NCBI RefSeq assembly: GCF_026241135.1
Contig: NZ_JAPFGA010000018.1
Location: 1 to 61,265, forward strand
DNA length: 61,265 nt
Direction of reading: 5' to 3'
From: Galbibacter kalidii
Lineage (GTDB): Bacteria > Bacteroidota > Bacteroidia > Flavobacteriales > Flavobacteriaceae
A program made the translations under genes and the position numbers. The stretch's first letter is position 1; each line of letters begins with the position of its first letter. The notes under the pieces were generated by a model. The model was given only the letters and a program-made list of their open reading frames with translations. It was not told the origin of the DNA and did not search any database. Positions 1 through 9,073 of the stretch are shown in pieces.

Positions 1-37
1 TCTTTCTTCATACTGTGTAAAATTTAAAATTAATAAA

Positions 38-69
38 AAAATATCGGGGGTCATGACCCCCGATATTTT
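38..69. terminator. Perfect 32-bp palindrome, likely bidirectional terminator
   Basis: Each 16-base half is the exact reverse complement of the other, with a GGGGG/CCCCC core and A/T-rich ends, so either strand forms a GC stem followed by a U run. A second pair of arms (ACTGTGTAAA near 12 and TTTACACAGT near 73) encloses it. It lies downstream of the minus-strand rocD gene, where a terminator is expected. Confidence 0.7.
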
Positions 70-99
70 CTATTTACACAGTTTATGAGATGCTACCTA

Positions 100-172
100 T
101 GTCAGGTTGAGCGCAGTCGAAACCTCCTGATTTTCAACAATCATTTAGTTCTCGACTGCGCTCGAACTGACA
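100..172. repeat. Dispersed imperfect palindrome (TGTCAG...CTGACA family)
   Basis: The arms 100-120 and 152-172 are near-perfect inverted copies (TGTCAGGTTGAGCGCAGTCGA against its complement with a few changes). Related copies occur at 28019-28099 and 34852-34920, with single arms near 36871 and 48274. All lie between genes, mostly downstream of stop codons, so they may act as mRNA 3' ends or be relics of a small palindromic element. Confidence 0.7.
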
Positions 173-218
173 AGAAACAATCTGGCAAAGCCAATATCAT
201 TTTCAAGGAATAGTCACA

Positions 219-1463
219 CTACCCCTCAAATTCCTTCAATGTCTTTTTAATAATCGACACACAATCGGCTAACTGTTCTTCGTTTATCACCAATGGAGGT
301 GCAAAACGGATAATGTTCCCGTGTGTGGGTTTGGCCAAAAGACCGTTTTCTTTTAGTGCCACACAGATATTCCAAGCGGTTTCGCTCTCTTCGCTGTCGT
401 TGATAACGATGGCGTTGAGCAAGCCTTTACCGCGAACTAGCTTCACTATCTTGCTTGTTTTTATATAATCGTTCAATCCACTTCTGAATTGTTGCCCGAG
501 TCGCTCTGCATTTTCAGCCAATTTTTCGTCTTTAACCACTTCAAGGGCTTCCATAGCCACCGCAGCAGCGACAGGGTTCCCTCCAAAGGTACTCCCGTGC
601 TGTCCGGGTTTGATCACATCCATAACCGCATCGTTTGCCAAAACAGCGCTAACCGGATACACTCCGCCACTAATGGCTTTTCCGAGGATCAACATATCGG
701 GCTTTACGTTTTCGTGATCCACGGCGAGTAATTCTCCCGTTCTTGCGATCCCGGTTTGTATTTCGTCAGCGATAAACAAAACACCGTGTTTTTTACACAA
801 AGCTTTTGCTTTCGTTAAATAGCCTTCACTTGGCACATATACTCCGGCCTCTCCCTGGATAGGTTCCACCAAAAAACCGGCAATATTTTTGTCCGATTCC
901 AAGGCCTTTTCCAAGGCTTCTGTATCGTCATATTCAATTTTAATAAAACCGGGGGTGTATGGTCCAAAGTTTTTACGGGCATCTTCATCGTTGGAAAACG
1001 AAATAATAGTGGTTGTTCTTCCGTGGAAATTGTTTTTACAAACAATAATTTGTGCTTGCTCCTCAGGAATGCCTTTCTCTTCATAGGCCCATTTCCTACA
1101 GATCTTGATTGCTGTTTCCACTGCTTCGGCTCCTGTATTCATCGGCAGAAGCTTATCAAAACCAAAATAATCCGTCGCATAACGCTCAAACTGTCCGAGC
1201 ATATCGTTATAAAACGCTCTTGAGGTCAGCGTGAGTTTTTTTGCCTGCTCAGTCATGGCATTGACAATACGCGGATGGCAATGTCCTTGATTTACTGCCG
1301 AATAGGCCGAAAGAAAATCGTAATACTTTTTTCCTTCTGCATCCCACATAAATACACCTTCACCCCTACTGAGTACAACCGGAAGTGGGTGGTAATTATG
1401 TGCTCCATACTGATTTTCCAACGCCATGGCGTCCTGAGAAGTGAGTTTTTCTACTACTGTCAT
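219..1463 (-). CDS. rocD: Ornithine--oxo-acid aminotransferase
   Basis: Class III PLP-dependent aminotransferase that converts ornithine and 2-oxoglutarate to glutamate 5-semialdehyde and glutamate in the cytoplasm, linking arginine breakdown to proline and glutamate. The 414 residues match the usual length. Visible motifs are NTGAEAVE (about 109-116, phosphate binding), DEIQTG (233-238, cofactor ring aspartate) and the Schiff-base lysine in LGKAISGG (K262), followed by GSTFGGNP. It appears to be monocistronic, with the palindrome at 38-69 as its likely terminator. No clear TAnnTTTG box precedes it. Confidence 0.95.
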   Translation of the reverse strand: MTVVEKLTSQDAMALENQYGAHNYHPLPVVLSRGEGVFMWDAEGKKYYDFLSAYSAVNQGHCHPRIVNAMTEQAKKLTLTSRAFYNDMLGQFERYATDYFGFDKLLPMNTGAEAVETAIKICRKWAYEEKGIPEEQAQIIVCKNNFHGRTTTIISFSNDEDARKNFGPYTPGFIKIEYDDTEALEKALESDKNIAGFLVEPIQGEAGVYVPSEGYLTKAKALCKKHGVLFIADEIQTGIARTGELLAVDHENVKPDMLILGKAISGGVYPVSAVLANDAVMDVIKPGQHGSTFGGNPVAAAVAMEALEVVKDEKLAENAERLGQQFRSGLNDYIKTSKIVKLVRGKGLLNAIVINDSEESETAWNICVALKENGLLAKPTHGNIIRFAPPLVINEEQLADCVSIIKKTLKEFEG

Positions 1464-1542
1464 TTTGAAATTGAAATTTTTAATCGTGATACTTTACAAT
1501 TCCTTCTTTTTGGAGAGAAATCATCCATCTTTTTACCATTGA

Positions 1543-1647
1543 CAGGTAATAGTAGTGCCTGCAATTTACGATAATTATGGAGATGCTGAAAATGATGGGA
1601 TGGGGGATTTTGTTTTACATGCATTTGAAGTGGTTATCCTGAATTGA
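1543..1647 (+). pseudogene. Possible C-terminal gene remnant
   Basis: Between an in-frame stop (1540-1542) and a TGA (1645-1647) lies a 34-codon open stretch with protein-like composition, including PAIYDNYGDAENDGMGDF and ending EVVILN. It has no start codon or upstream domain. The tail loosely resembles the last strands of FKBP-type isomerases (a hydrophobic FEV-L ending), but that is a weak guess. It could equally be chance. Confidence 0.3.
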
Positions 1648-1723
1648 TGAGAGAATAAATACTTATTGTAAATTTAAACGCAACCATACAGAAAAAATAT
1701 CATCTAATAAAAAACGATTTATT

Positions 1724-2113
1724 ATGAAAAAAATACTAACCCTAACTTTAATCGGATTTTTGTTTATAGGTTGTTCAAACGACGACGGTGATACAAATCA
1801 AATAACGGGTAATTGGAAATTGGTTGAAGCCAAATTTTATGGACTTGGAGATGGTAGTGTTTCCGATGGCTCAACTGACTACACAAATGAAAATATCATG
1901 TACAATTTCCAGACTAATGGAATTCTAATCGTCTCAGGTGGAGAAAATGCTGGATATCCAAGTGGAGAATATGAATACTCTTTCGAAAAGGGGAATTCAG
2001 AATTATTGGTAAAAATAAACAACCAGAACTGGACTTCTGCTTTTATAAACGGAAAAATGGTTCTTGGTGATTCATTTGCCGACGGTCCCGACCTCGTCTT
2101 TGAAAGAAAATAA
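1724..2113 (+). CDS. Small lipocalin-like lipoprotein
   Basis: Protein of 129 residues with a lipoprotein signal peptide (MKKILTL... ending FIGC; lipidated Cys17). The mature part begins with the GNWKL-type strand found in Bacteroidota lipocalin-like domains, followed by short beta-rich segments (NIMYNFQTNG, LLVKINNQNW). It is probably anchored in the envelope; no ligand can be predicted. It stands alone between rocD and rlmD. The protein at 27275 has the same architecture, so the two may be distant relatives. Confidence 0.8.
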   Translation: MKKILTLTLIGFLFIGCSNDDGDTNQITGNWKLVEAKFYGLGDGSVSDGSTDYTNENIMYNFQTNGILIVSGGENAGYPSGEYEYSFEKGNSELLVKINNQNWTSAFINGKMVLGDSFADGPDLVFERK

Positions 2114-2270
2114 ATATGCCACTTCGCCTATGACGGGCTCACAACAAATCATAGGACTTTTAACCGCTAGGAACGCAAAGGTATACGCAAGGTTCGCTAT
2201 GAATTGACAAAACTTATGCTCTCCCTCCACAACTCCCCCACTTCATACTGTGCAATCCAACTAAAAATCC

Positions 2271-2278
2271 TATTTTTG
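2271..2278 (+). promoter_or_regulatory. TAnnTTTG -7 box of rlmD
   Basis: TATTTTTG matches the Bacteroidota -7 consensus. Its last base is only four bases before the ATG at 2283, so transcription from it would start at or next to the start codon. No good TTG -33 element was seen. Confidence 0.5.
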
Positions 2279-2282
2279 CGGC

Positions 2283-3692
2283 ATGTCAAGAAAGCGTAAA
2301 AAACCATTTTTCGAACAGGTAGAAGTGATAGATGCCGGTGCCAAGGGCAAAGGTGTTGCCAAAGCTCCTGACGGCCGTGTGATTTTCCTTCCCTATGCCG
2401 TTCCCGGAGATGTTGTGGATGTACAGACCTTTAAAAAAAGGCGTGCGTATTTTGAGGGTAAAATTACCCGTTTTCATACCAAATCCCCGAAACGTACTGC
2501 TCCCGAATGTGAACATTTTGGGGTTTGTGGTGGTTGTAAATGGCAGAACATGGGCTATGAACATCAGTTGTTTTACAAGCAAAAAGAGGTGGAAAACAAC
2601 CTGAAACGCATCGGAAAAGTGGATTTACCGGAATTTTCGCCTATCCTCGGTTCAGAAAAACAATATTTTTATCGCAACAAAATGGAGTTTTCATTTTCCG
2701 ACAGCCGTTGGTTGACACAGGAGGAAATAGACAGTGGTGAAGAACTTGACGACAAGAACGCACTGGGATTTCATATTCCGGGGATGTGGGACAAGATATT
2801 GGACATCAAAAAATGTCATTTACAGGAAGATCCTTCCAATGCTATCCGTTTGGGGATTAAAAATTTTGCTGTTGAAAACGGATTCCAATTCTTTAACCCT
2901 CGCAATCAAACAGGTTTATTGCGAACGGTGATGATCCGCACCTCCTCTACCGGAGAGATTATGGTACTTATTCAATTTTATGACGATAATCAGGAGCAAC
3001 GGGAACTGTTACTGAATTTTCTGAAAGAAGAATTTCCGCAGATCACTTCGCTACAATATGTGGTCAATCAGAAACAAAACGATACTATTTACGATCAAGA
3101 AGTGATTTGTTATGCAGGGCGCGATCATATTTTTGAAGAAATGGAAGGTTTGAAGTTTAAAATTAATGCGAAATCTTTTTACCAAACCAATTCAGAACAG
3201 GCTTACGAACTGTATAAAATAGCTCGTGATTTTGCCGGATTATCCGGAAACGAACTCGTATATGATCTTTACACCGGGACGGGCACTATTGCACAATTTG
3301 TAGCCAAGAAAGCTAAAAAAGTAGTGGGTGTAGAAGCTGTCCCTGAAGCTATTGAAGACGCCAAGGCCAATGCACAATTAAATGGTATCGACAACGTTAG
3401 CTTTTACGCAGGTGATATGAAGGTGGTATTTAATGACGAATTCATAAAAACCAATGGCACTCCTGATGTTATTATAACCGACCCCCCTCGTGACGGGATG
3501 CACAAGGATGTGGTCAAGCAATTATTGAATATCGCTGCGGAGAAAGTCGTATATGTGAGTTGCAACAGCGCCACACAAGCCAGGGATCTCGCTTTGATGG
3601 ATGAAATGTATAAAGTAAGTAAGGTTCAGCCTGTAGATATGTTCCCACAAACACATCATGTGGAAAATGTTGTACTTTTGGAAAAACGATAA
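2283..3692 (+). CDS. rlmD: 23S rRNA (uracil-5-)-methyltransferase RlmD
   Basis: SAM-dependent, iron-sulfur RNA methyltransferase of the RumA/RlmD family (469 aa) that makes 5-methyluridine in 23S rRNA. Residues 10-65 form an N-terminal TRAM domain. The cluster cysteines are C76, C82 and C85 in CEHFGVCGGC, plus a later Cys in DIKKCHL. The C-terminal methyltransferase domain has LYTGTGT (SAM binding), DPPRDG, and the catalytic Cys in VSCNSATQ. It is followed 22 bp later by two small envelope genes, an arrangement I recognise from flavobacteria. The start is the only Met near a plausible promoter. Confidence 0.95.
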   Translation: MSRKRKKPFFEQVEVIDAGAKGKGVAKAPDGRVIFLPYAVPGDVVDVQTFKKRRAYFEGKITRFHTKSPKRTAPECEHFGVCGGCKWQNMGYEHQLFYKQKEVENNLKRIGKVDLPEFSPILGSEKQYFYRNKMEFSFSDSRWLTQEEIDSGEELDDKNALGFHIPGMWDKILDIKKCHLQEDPSNAIRLGIKNFAVENGFQFFNPRNQTGLLRTVMIRTSSTGEIMVLIQFYDDNQEQRELLLNFLKEEFPQITSLQYVVNQKQNDTIYDQEVICYAGRDHIFEEMEGLKFKINAKSFYQTNSEQAYELYKIARDFAGLSGNELVYDLYTGTGTIAQFVAKKAKKVVGVEAVPEAIEDAKANAQLNGIDNVSFYAGDMKVVFNDEFIKTNGTPDVIITDPPRDGMHKDVVKQLLNIAAEKVVYVSCNSATQARDLALMDEMYKVSKVQPVDMFPQTHHVENVVLLEKR

Positions 3693-3714
3693 AGCAGATT
3701 TGGATAGATAACAA

Positions 3715-4257
3715 ATGAAAAAAATATTAACAGTACTTTTTATAACCTCCTTGGGAACCGCCTTTTTTTCGGCTTGCGAAAGAGACGATATTTGTCCGCC
3801 GGGAGACCTGACCACCCCGGTATTAAAAGTAGGATTCTATAACCTACAGAATCAGGATAGTGAAAAAAGAGCAACGCGATTGCGTATTCGGGGGATGGAT
3901 TCAGTAGGGGACACTTTGGCTGTATTAAATACTTTTCCGGATCGGACCCACAGAACTGAAGTCGATATCCCGCTAAAAACCTATGAAAATTCAAGTACTT
4001 TTCAATTTATCTTTGATTCGGCCAGTGATGAGGATGGGAACGAAACCGGAAACATCGACACCATACAATTCAATTACGTCAGGCAAGAGCGTTTTGTTTC
4101 CAGGGGTTGTGGCTATGCTGTAAGCTTTGATCGACTGGAAGCCGTTCTAAACCCTGAACAGGGTACCACTTCAACTGAAGGATGGATATCCTCCATATTT
4201 GTTCAAGACAGAAATATTCAACATCAAGACACCATCCATGTTAAAATATATCATTAA
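3715..4257 (+). CDS. DUF6452 family lipoprotein
   Basis: Protein of 180 residues with a lipoprotein signal (MKKILTVLFI... FFSAC, Cys at about 21), then an acidic CERDDICPPG segment and a beta-rich domain with conserved-looking cysteines (DDICPPG and SRGCGYAV). The family usually sits next to rlmD and a DUF6048 gene, as here; its function is unknown. It overlaps the next gene by 20 bp, suggesting translational coupling. Family assignment rests on context and sequence feel, without a search. Confidence 0.8.
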   Translation: MKKILTVLFITSLGTAFFSACERDDICPPGDLTTPVLKVGFYNLQNQDSEKRATRLRIRGMDSVGDTLAVLNTFPDRTHRTEVDIPLKTYENSSTFQFIFDSASDEDGNETGNIDTIQFNYVRQERFVSRGCGYAVSFDRLEAVLNPEQGTTSTEGWISSIFVQDRNIQHQDTIHVKIYH

Positions 4258-5023
4258 CAGTTTATTTTTTCTCTGTGTTTTTATCGGTTTTTCCCAAGAG
4301 GAAAATCAGACTGAAACAGACACAACCGCTACCGATAGCATTGTTTATAAGCAACGTTATGGCTTGCGTGTGGGGATCGACCTTAGCAAACCTTTACGTA
4401 CTTTTTTAGATGATAATTATCAGGGTTTTGAATTGGTAGGTGATTTCAGACTTTCCCATAATTTTTATGTGGCGGGAGAATTGGGAAATGAAAAAGTAAC
4501 CCGCCAAGAAGATAATTTCAACTTTACAACCAGTGGAAGTTATCTCAAATTAGGTTTCGACTGGAATACATATGAGAATTGGTACGGGATGGAAAACATC
4601 ATCAATCTGGGGATCCGTCTTGGACTTAGCACCTTTGAACATACGCTCAACGAATACCAGCCCTACACTCCCAACCAATATTGGAATGAAGCTGAAAGCG
4701 GTATCATGGGAGAAGAAATGTTGGGCGATTATAGTGGTTTGAATGCACAATGGGCAGAGGTTGTTTTAGGAATTAAGGTTGAACTTTTCCGAAATATATT
4801 TATGAGTGGAAGCGTACGCTTAAATTACCTCGTCAACGAAACCGAAGCCAGTCAGTTTCCCAACTTATTCATTCCCGGATTTAATAAAGTGACTGATGGA
4901 AGTAAATTTGGTGTTGGGTATAACTACACCCTTTCCTATTTGATCCCGATATTTAAAGCCAACAAACCCAAAAAGAAGAAAAGAGAAGAAGCTGTTGAAG
5001 AAGAGCCTTTACCTGAAAACTAA
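4238..5023 (+). CDS. DUF6048 family outer-membrane-type protein
   Basis: The start is set at the ATG at 4238, which gives a signal peptide (MLKYIINSLFFLCVFIGFSQ); an ATG 39 bp upstream adds residues that break it. The mature part has alternating beta strands (YGLRVGIDLSKPL, FYVAGELGNEKV, LGIRLGLSTFEH) typical of a small outer-membrane barrel, and a Lys/Glu-rich tail (KPKKKKREEAVEEEP). It is coupled to the DUF6452 lipoprotein gene by overlap, so the two probably act together in the envelope. The role is unknown. Confidence 0.8.
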   Translation: MLKYIINSLFFLCVFIGFSQEENQTETDTTATDSIVYKQRYGLRVGIDLSKPLRTFLDDNYQGFELVGDFRLSHNFYVAGELGNEKVTRQEDNFNFTTSGSYLKLGFDWNTYENWYGMENIINLGIRLGLSTFEHTLNEYQPYTPNQYWNEAESGIMGEEMLGDYSGLNAQWAEVVLGIKVELFRNIFMSGSVRLNYLVNETEASQFPNLFIPGFNKVTDGSKFGVGYNYTLSYLIPIFKANKPKKKKREEAVEEEPLPEN

Positions 5024-5035
5024 AAAAACAGCTTA

Positions 5036-5269
5036 TTATTTCACATCGCGGAATCCTTTTAAAAAGATCCACTTCATTTTGATCTTTTCAACTCCATTTT
5101 CAGTAACCACAGCAAATTTTGGCGACAAAATACTGGCTGAAAATGCCGCTATCAAGACCAAAATCAAATGATTTAAAGAAAAAAGATACAAAAGGCTAAA
5201 GCGCACTATCAAAAAGATAGCTATAAAACCTATCATATTGTATATAAATGCTTTTGTTTTTAGGCTCAT
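5036..5269 (-). CDS. Small membrane protein of unknown function
   Basis: Protein of 77 residues with two likely transmembrane helices (about 8-26, MIGFIAIFLIVRF, and 33-50, LILVLIAAFSASIL), then a cytoplasmic tail with GVEKIKMKWIFLKGF. It lies 18 bp downstream of the THUMP methyltransferase gene on the same strand and is probably co-transcribed. Similar small proteins next to this methyltransferase are familiar in flavobacteria, but no function can be assigned. Confidence 0.75.
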   Translation of the reverse strand: MSLKTKAFIYNMIGFIAIFLIVRFSLLYLFSLNHLILVLIAAFSASILSPKFAVVTENGVEKIKMKWIFLKGFRDVK

Positions 5270-5287
5270 AGGCTTGAAATTTTGTAA

Positions 5288-6445
5288 TTATCGGTTGAAC
5301 TTTGCTTTTTTACTGCCTTCATAGATATCGTATTTCAGCAGTTTACTTTCCAACTTTCCATTAAAAAGTTTGATCCTTCTGGAAGGGCGTAATCCCACAT
5401 TTTTGATCGCTTCCATATTCGCAGTGATAAACCAGGCTTCTGTATTGGGATAGTTTTGTTTGAGCGTGTCCCCTATTCCTTTATAAAAAGCTTCCATTTC
5501 TATAGGGAGTCGCTCGCCATACGGCGGATTGAAAAGCATGTGTAGTTTCCCTTCTGTTGTTTTTTCAGAATCAAAGAAATTGTTTTGTTCGATGCTTATA
5601 TATTCCGACAAGTTGGCGTTCCTCACATTATCCTTAGCTTTTCTCACTGCTGAAGGCGCTTTGTCGAATCCGTACACCTTATGATGGAATTCCCGTGTTT
5701 TTTTCAAGCTGCTTTCTACTATTTTATCGAAAAAGTCTTCATCATAATCCCTCCATTTTTCAAAGGCAAATTCCCTTCGGTTAATGTTCGCCGGGATATT
5801 ACAAGCGATCATCGCCGCTTCAACGAGAATTGTTCCGCTACCACACATGGGGTCTGTAAAATCTGTCTCTCCGTCCCAGCCACTCAACAACAGCATTCCC
5901 GCAGCCAAAATTTCGTTTATCGGAGCGATATTCGTCATCGTTCGATACCCACGATGATGCAACGAAGCTCCTGAACTATCCAGTGACACCGTACATATAT
6001 TCCGTTGAATATGAACGTTGATCTGAAGATCAGGATGTTTCAAATCTACATTAGGGCGCCGTCCTTGTGTATTCCTGAATTTGTCGGCAATGGCATCCTT
6101 CGTTTTTAAAGCTACGTAAAGCGTATGATTGAATATATCAGAATTTACAGTCGCATCGATGGCAAATGTATTATCATGAGTAATATATTCCTCCCAATTC
6201 ATTTTATAGACCTGATCATAGAGGTCCTGTTCATTTCTTACTTTAAAAGTTCGGATGGGTTTTAATATCTTGATGGCAGTACGCAGACATAAATTCGCCT
6301 TATACATAAAACCTGTATCTCCTTCAAAAGAGACACTTCTAACTCCTTTTTCAATGTTCATGGCGCCCAATTTCTTCAACTCCTCTTCGAGAATTTCTTC
6401 AAAACCGAACATGGTTTTGGCCACCATTTTAAAATTATTCCCCAT
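5288..6445 (-). CDS. THUMP-domain class I SAM-dependent RNA methyltransferase (RlmL/Trm-G10-like)
   Basis: Protein of 385 residues: an N-terminal THUMP RNA-binding domain (about 1-160) then a Rossmann methyltransferase domain with DPMCGSGTILVEAA (SAM loop) and FNPPYGERL, the NPPY motif of N2-guanine or N6-adenine methyltransferases. It matches the N-terminal half of E. coli RlmL, which methylates 23S rRNA G2445, and lacks the C-terminal RlmK half. The substrate is probably 23S rRNA but is inferred. A TAnnTTTG box lies 30 bp upstream. Confidence 0.88.
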   Translation of the reverse strand: MGNNFKMVAKTMFGFEEILEEELKKLGAMNIEKGVRSVSFEGDTGFMYKANLCLRTAIKILKPIRTFKVRNEQDLYDQVYKMNWEEYITHDNTFAIDATVNSDIFNHTLYVALKTKDAIADKFRNTQGRRPNVDLKHPDLQINVHIQRNICTVSLDSSGASLHHRGYRTMTNIAPINEILAAGMLLLSGWDGETDFTDPMCGSGTILVEAAMIACNIPANINRREFAFEKWRDYDEDFFDKIVESSLKKTREFHHKVYGFDKAPSAVRKAKDNVRNANLSEYISIEQNNFFDSEKTTEGKLHMLFNPPYGERLPIEMEAFYKGIGDTLKQNYPNTEAWFITANMEAIKNVGLRPSRRIKLFNGKLESKLLKYDIYEGSKKAKFNR

Positions 6446-6475
6446 AATATAACTACACTATAAGGCAAAAATACA

Positions 6476-6483
6476 TTAATTTA
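6476..6483 (-). promoter_or_regulatory. TAnnTTTG -7 box of the THUMP methyltransferase
   Basis: On the minus strand this reads TATTTTTG, about 31 bases before the ATG at 6445. Confidence 0.55.
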
Positions 6484-6527
6484 GCTCCTTAAAAACTGTT
6501 CAACATATATTTTCAGCACTTTTTTAA

Positions 6528-7202
6528 ATGATCTACTACATCCTGCCCATATTGTCTGTTTTGATAGGCTACCTTTTTGTGCTCACTTTTAAATTGAAAG
6601 AAAAAACCACACTCAAACTATTTTTAGCTTTTAGTGGGGCTTTCCTTTTATCTATCACTGTTTTTCACTTGTTTCCGGCGGTTTATCACGAAAAAAACAC
6701 CAAAGAGATAGGCATTTTTATCATGTTGGGTATCCTTTTGCAGATATTCCTCGAGTTTTTCTCTAAAGGTGCTGAACACGGCCATGTTCATCTGCACAAT
6801 GATATCAAGGTTTTTCCGTGGTTGCTTTTTATCAGTTTGAGTATTCATTCCATTTTAGAAGGTTTTCCTATCCATCAACACGAAACTTTGTTATACGGAA
6901 TTATTGTCCATAAAATTCCCGTAGCCATTATTTTAAGTACTTTTTTCTTAAGCTCAGGAATGAGCAAAGGGAAAATTGCGGCTTTCTTGATTTTATTTTC
7001 CCTGATGACCCCTATCGGAAGTTTTATTTCTGAATATTTTCATGCTATAAAACAGTATTACCATCAAATTTCGGCCATCGTTATTGGTATTTTCTTGCAT
7101 ATTTCTACCGTCATTCTTTTTGAAAGTTCGGAAGGACATAAATTTAATTTACGGAAATTGCTGGTCATTGTTTTCGGAATTATAATCGCTTATTTTATTT
7201 AA
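6528..7202 (+). CDS. ZIP family divalent metal transporter
   Basis: Integral membrane protein (224 aa) with about seven hydrophobic helices. The ZIP signatures are visible: a helix with HSILEGFP (HxxxEG) and the next helix with VHKIPVAI (HKxP), which form the intramembrane metal site. A His-rich stretch GAEHGHVHLHND lies in the loop before them, as in zinc or iron importers of this family. It probably moves Zn2+, Fe2+ or Mn2+ into the cytoplasm. It is followed 13 bp later by a DUF4268 gene. No metal-responsive operator was identified. Confidence 0.88.
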   Translation: MIYYILPILSVLIGYLFVLTFKLKEKTTLKLFLAFSGAFLLSITVFHLFPAVYHEKNTKEIGIFIMLGILLQIFLEFFSKGAEHGHVHLHNDIKVFPWLLFISLSIHSILEGFPIHQHETLLYGIIVHKIPVAIILSTFFLSSGMSKGKIAAFLILFSLMTPIGSFISEYFHAIKQYYHQISAIVIGIFLHISTVILFESSEGHKFNLRKLLVIVFGIIIAYFI

Positions 7203-7215
7203 TATAGGACTTATC

Positions 7216-7644
7216 ATGTTCAGTAGGGAAGAATCAAGAGCATTGCGAAAAGAATTTTGGGTCTCGTTTGGCAAATCGTTTCCCCGAAAATGGATCTTGT
7301 ATCACACCAAAATCAAGCATTTTTCGTTCAAATTTCATTTCGACACCAAAAAGGCTATGGTGGTTTTGGATATTGAAGATCAAAATCTGGAAAACAGAAT
7401 CAAATATTACGAAAAACTGGTTTCGCTCAAAAGTGTCTTACTGGAAAATTATCTACCCGAAGCAGTTTATGAAGATATTTACTTTTTGGATAACGGAAAG
7501 GAAATCTCACGAATCTATGTCCTAAAAGAAAAGGTTAGCATCCACAATAAAAATACATGGCAAGAGACTATGGAGTTCCTTAATAAAAAGATGCTGAAAT
7601 TTGAAGAGTTTTACAGGGATTTTGAAGATTTTATCAAGTCTTAA
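7216..7644 (+). CDS. DUF4268 domain-containing protein
   Basis: Cytoplasmic protein of 142 residues rich in aromatic and charged residues. The opening MFSREESRALRKEFWVSFGK, the central KHFSFKFHFDTKKAMVVLDIE strand pair and the closing helix are typical of DUF4268 proteins, a family with a restriction-endonuclease-like appearance in longer members but no known role in short ones such as this. It lies 13 bp after the ZIP gene and is likely co-transcribed with it. Confidence 0.82.
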   Translation: MFSREESRALRKEFWVSFGKSFPRKWILYHTKIKHFSFKFHFDTKKAMVVLDIEDQNLENRIKYYEKLVSLKSVLLENYLPEAVYEDIYFLDNGKEISRIYVLKEKVSIHNKNTWQETMEFLNKKMLKFEEFYRDFEDFIKS

Positions 7645-7715
7645 AACAAAAAAAGAACTAGGAGTCCTATAAAAATACGACTCCATAATTCTTGTCAAGC
7701 CTATAAAAAAGCCAA

Positions 7716-7844
7716 TTATATAGCTCCCACAAGACTAAGTACCATGGAAACAACAACCCATGATAAAATAGCGACGAGGATAAATACAATTGCTTTTAAT
7801 GCGAGATTAAGAATTGTAGTTCCGTTATGTAATGAATGCCCCAT
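7716..7844 (-). CDS. Possible 42-residue single-span membrane peptide
   Basis: A short reading frame, MGHSLHNGTTILNLALKAIV..., is predicted to hold one long transmembrane helix (residues 11-40) with a Trp in its middle and almost no cytoplasmic tail. It sits alone in a gap of about 345 bp between DUF4268 and an oxidoreductase gene. Its leader is A/T-rich with no clear ribosome site, which is normal in this phylum. A hydrophobic frame of this length could arise by chance. A weak hairpin (7661-7684, GGAGTC/GACTCC) lies past its stop. Confidence 0.45.
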   Translation of the reverse strand: MGHSLHNGTTILNLALKAIVFILVAILSWVVVSMVLSLVGAI

Positions 7845-7990
7845 AAAAAAAGATTTAATCATTAATAAATAAATTAACGATTTGGGGCAGTTTCGGTATT
7901 TACCTAAAAATACAAAATTTTATATAAAAAACAGAATTTCAATAAGGTAAAAACAAATCATCCTGTTGAAATGCAATAAAAACAGATGAA

Positions 7991-9073
7991 CTAAATTGAT
8001 ACCCATTTACTATCTGAAGCGGCAGATTCGTATATTTTTTCGACGATATGAATATCTTTTAAACCTTCTTCTCCCGGAACCAACATGGGTTTCCCATTTA
8101 TGATCGCCAAAGCGTCATCATCCATCTGTTTTGCCTGCTGATTTCCCTCAAAGGGTTTTAACGCTTTCCCGTCACTGGTTTTACCCCGCACTCCCGAATA
8201 TGACTGAAAGGGTCTCAGGTAATACCATCCATTTTCGCAGTTCGCTTCCAGATTATTTATGTTTTCTCCCAAACTGGTTTTTCCATGGGCTGTGGTTCCA
8301 TCAGCAAATTTCAGGTCAAAAATGGTGGTTTCGTCCACTTCAAAATATACTTTTGGTCTGTTGGTTTCGTGCCGTGCACTTACCGAAACAGGTTCCATTC
8401 CGGTAGTATAACGAATGGCGTTAAGCGGATAAACGCCCATATCCAGCATCGATCCGCCTCCCAAAGCTTTGTTTTGCTTCCAGTGCGCCGTCCGACTATC
8501 ATAATAACCCGCTTCGGCAATTACATCCTGAATGGCTCCATAAGGTTTTGTTTTGGCCCATTTCATCAGGGTTTGTGTGTTCGGTTCGTGATGCATCCTA
8601 TAGCCAATAGCGAGCTTTACCTTGTTCTTTTTACAGGCATCTATCAACATTTGACATTTTGCGGCACTTACATCCATCGGTTTTTCACACCAAACGTGTT
8701 TTCCGGCATTAGCACCGATAATTCCGTAGTCGGCATGCATTGCCGGTGGAAGTACGATATAAACCACATCAATTTCATCGTTATCTGCCATTTGGTGCAT
8801 GTTTTCATAATTATACACATTGCTGTCCTTAATTCCGTATTTAGCTTGCCATCTCGGAATCTTCTCAGGGCTTCCGGTAACGACTCCTTTTAATTCACAA
8901 TATCTGGTGAGCTGTAAAGCCGGAGCTAAAAGGTTTCGGCTGTAATTTCCCAGTCCTACTAGTGCCACGCCTAGTTTTTCTTTTTTCTTCGGAAATAAAT
9001 AAGCGGGATATGGCATAATCCCCGCCGCTATTATCAAACCTGAATTACGTATAAATGTCCTTCTGTTTTGCAT
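7991..9073 (-). CDS. Gfo/Idh/MocA family oxidoreductase with Tat-type signal
   Basis: NAD(P)-dependent dehydrogenase of 360 residues. It opens with a twin-arginine signal (NRRTFIRN then a hydrophobic run), implying export in folded form. The Rossmann nucleotide site is VALVGLGNYSRN; CEKPMDVSAAK is the family EKP motif with the catalytic Lys; the C-terminal GFO_IDH_MocA domain includes GGGSMLDMGVYPLNA. Substrates are usually sugars or inositols; none can be named here. Similar secreted members, including glucose-fructose oxidoreductases, are common in Bacteroidota. It is monocistronic. Confidence 0.9.
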   Translation of the reverse strand: MQNRRTFIRNSGLIIAAGIMPYPAYLFPKKKEKLGVALVGLGNYSRNLLAPALQLTRYCELKGVVTGSPEKIPRWQAKYGIKDSNVYNYENMHQMADNDEIDVVYIVLPPAMHADYGIIGANAGKHVWCEKPMDVSAAKCQMLIDACKKNKVKLAIGYRMHHEPNTQTLMKWAKTKPYGAIQDVIAEAGYYDSRTAHWKQNKALGGGSMLDMGVYPLNAIRYTTGMEPVSVSARHETNRPKVYFEVDETTIFDLKFADGTTAHGKTSLGENINNLEANCENGWYYLRPFQSYSGVRGKTSDGKALKPFEGNQQAKQMDDDALAIINGKPMLVPGEEGLKDIHIVEKIYESAASDSKWVSI

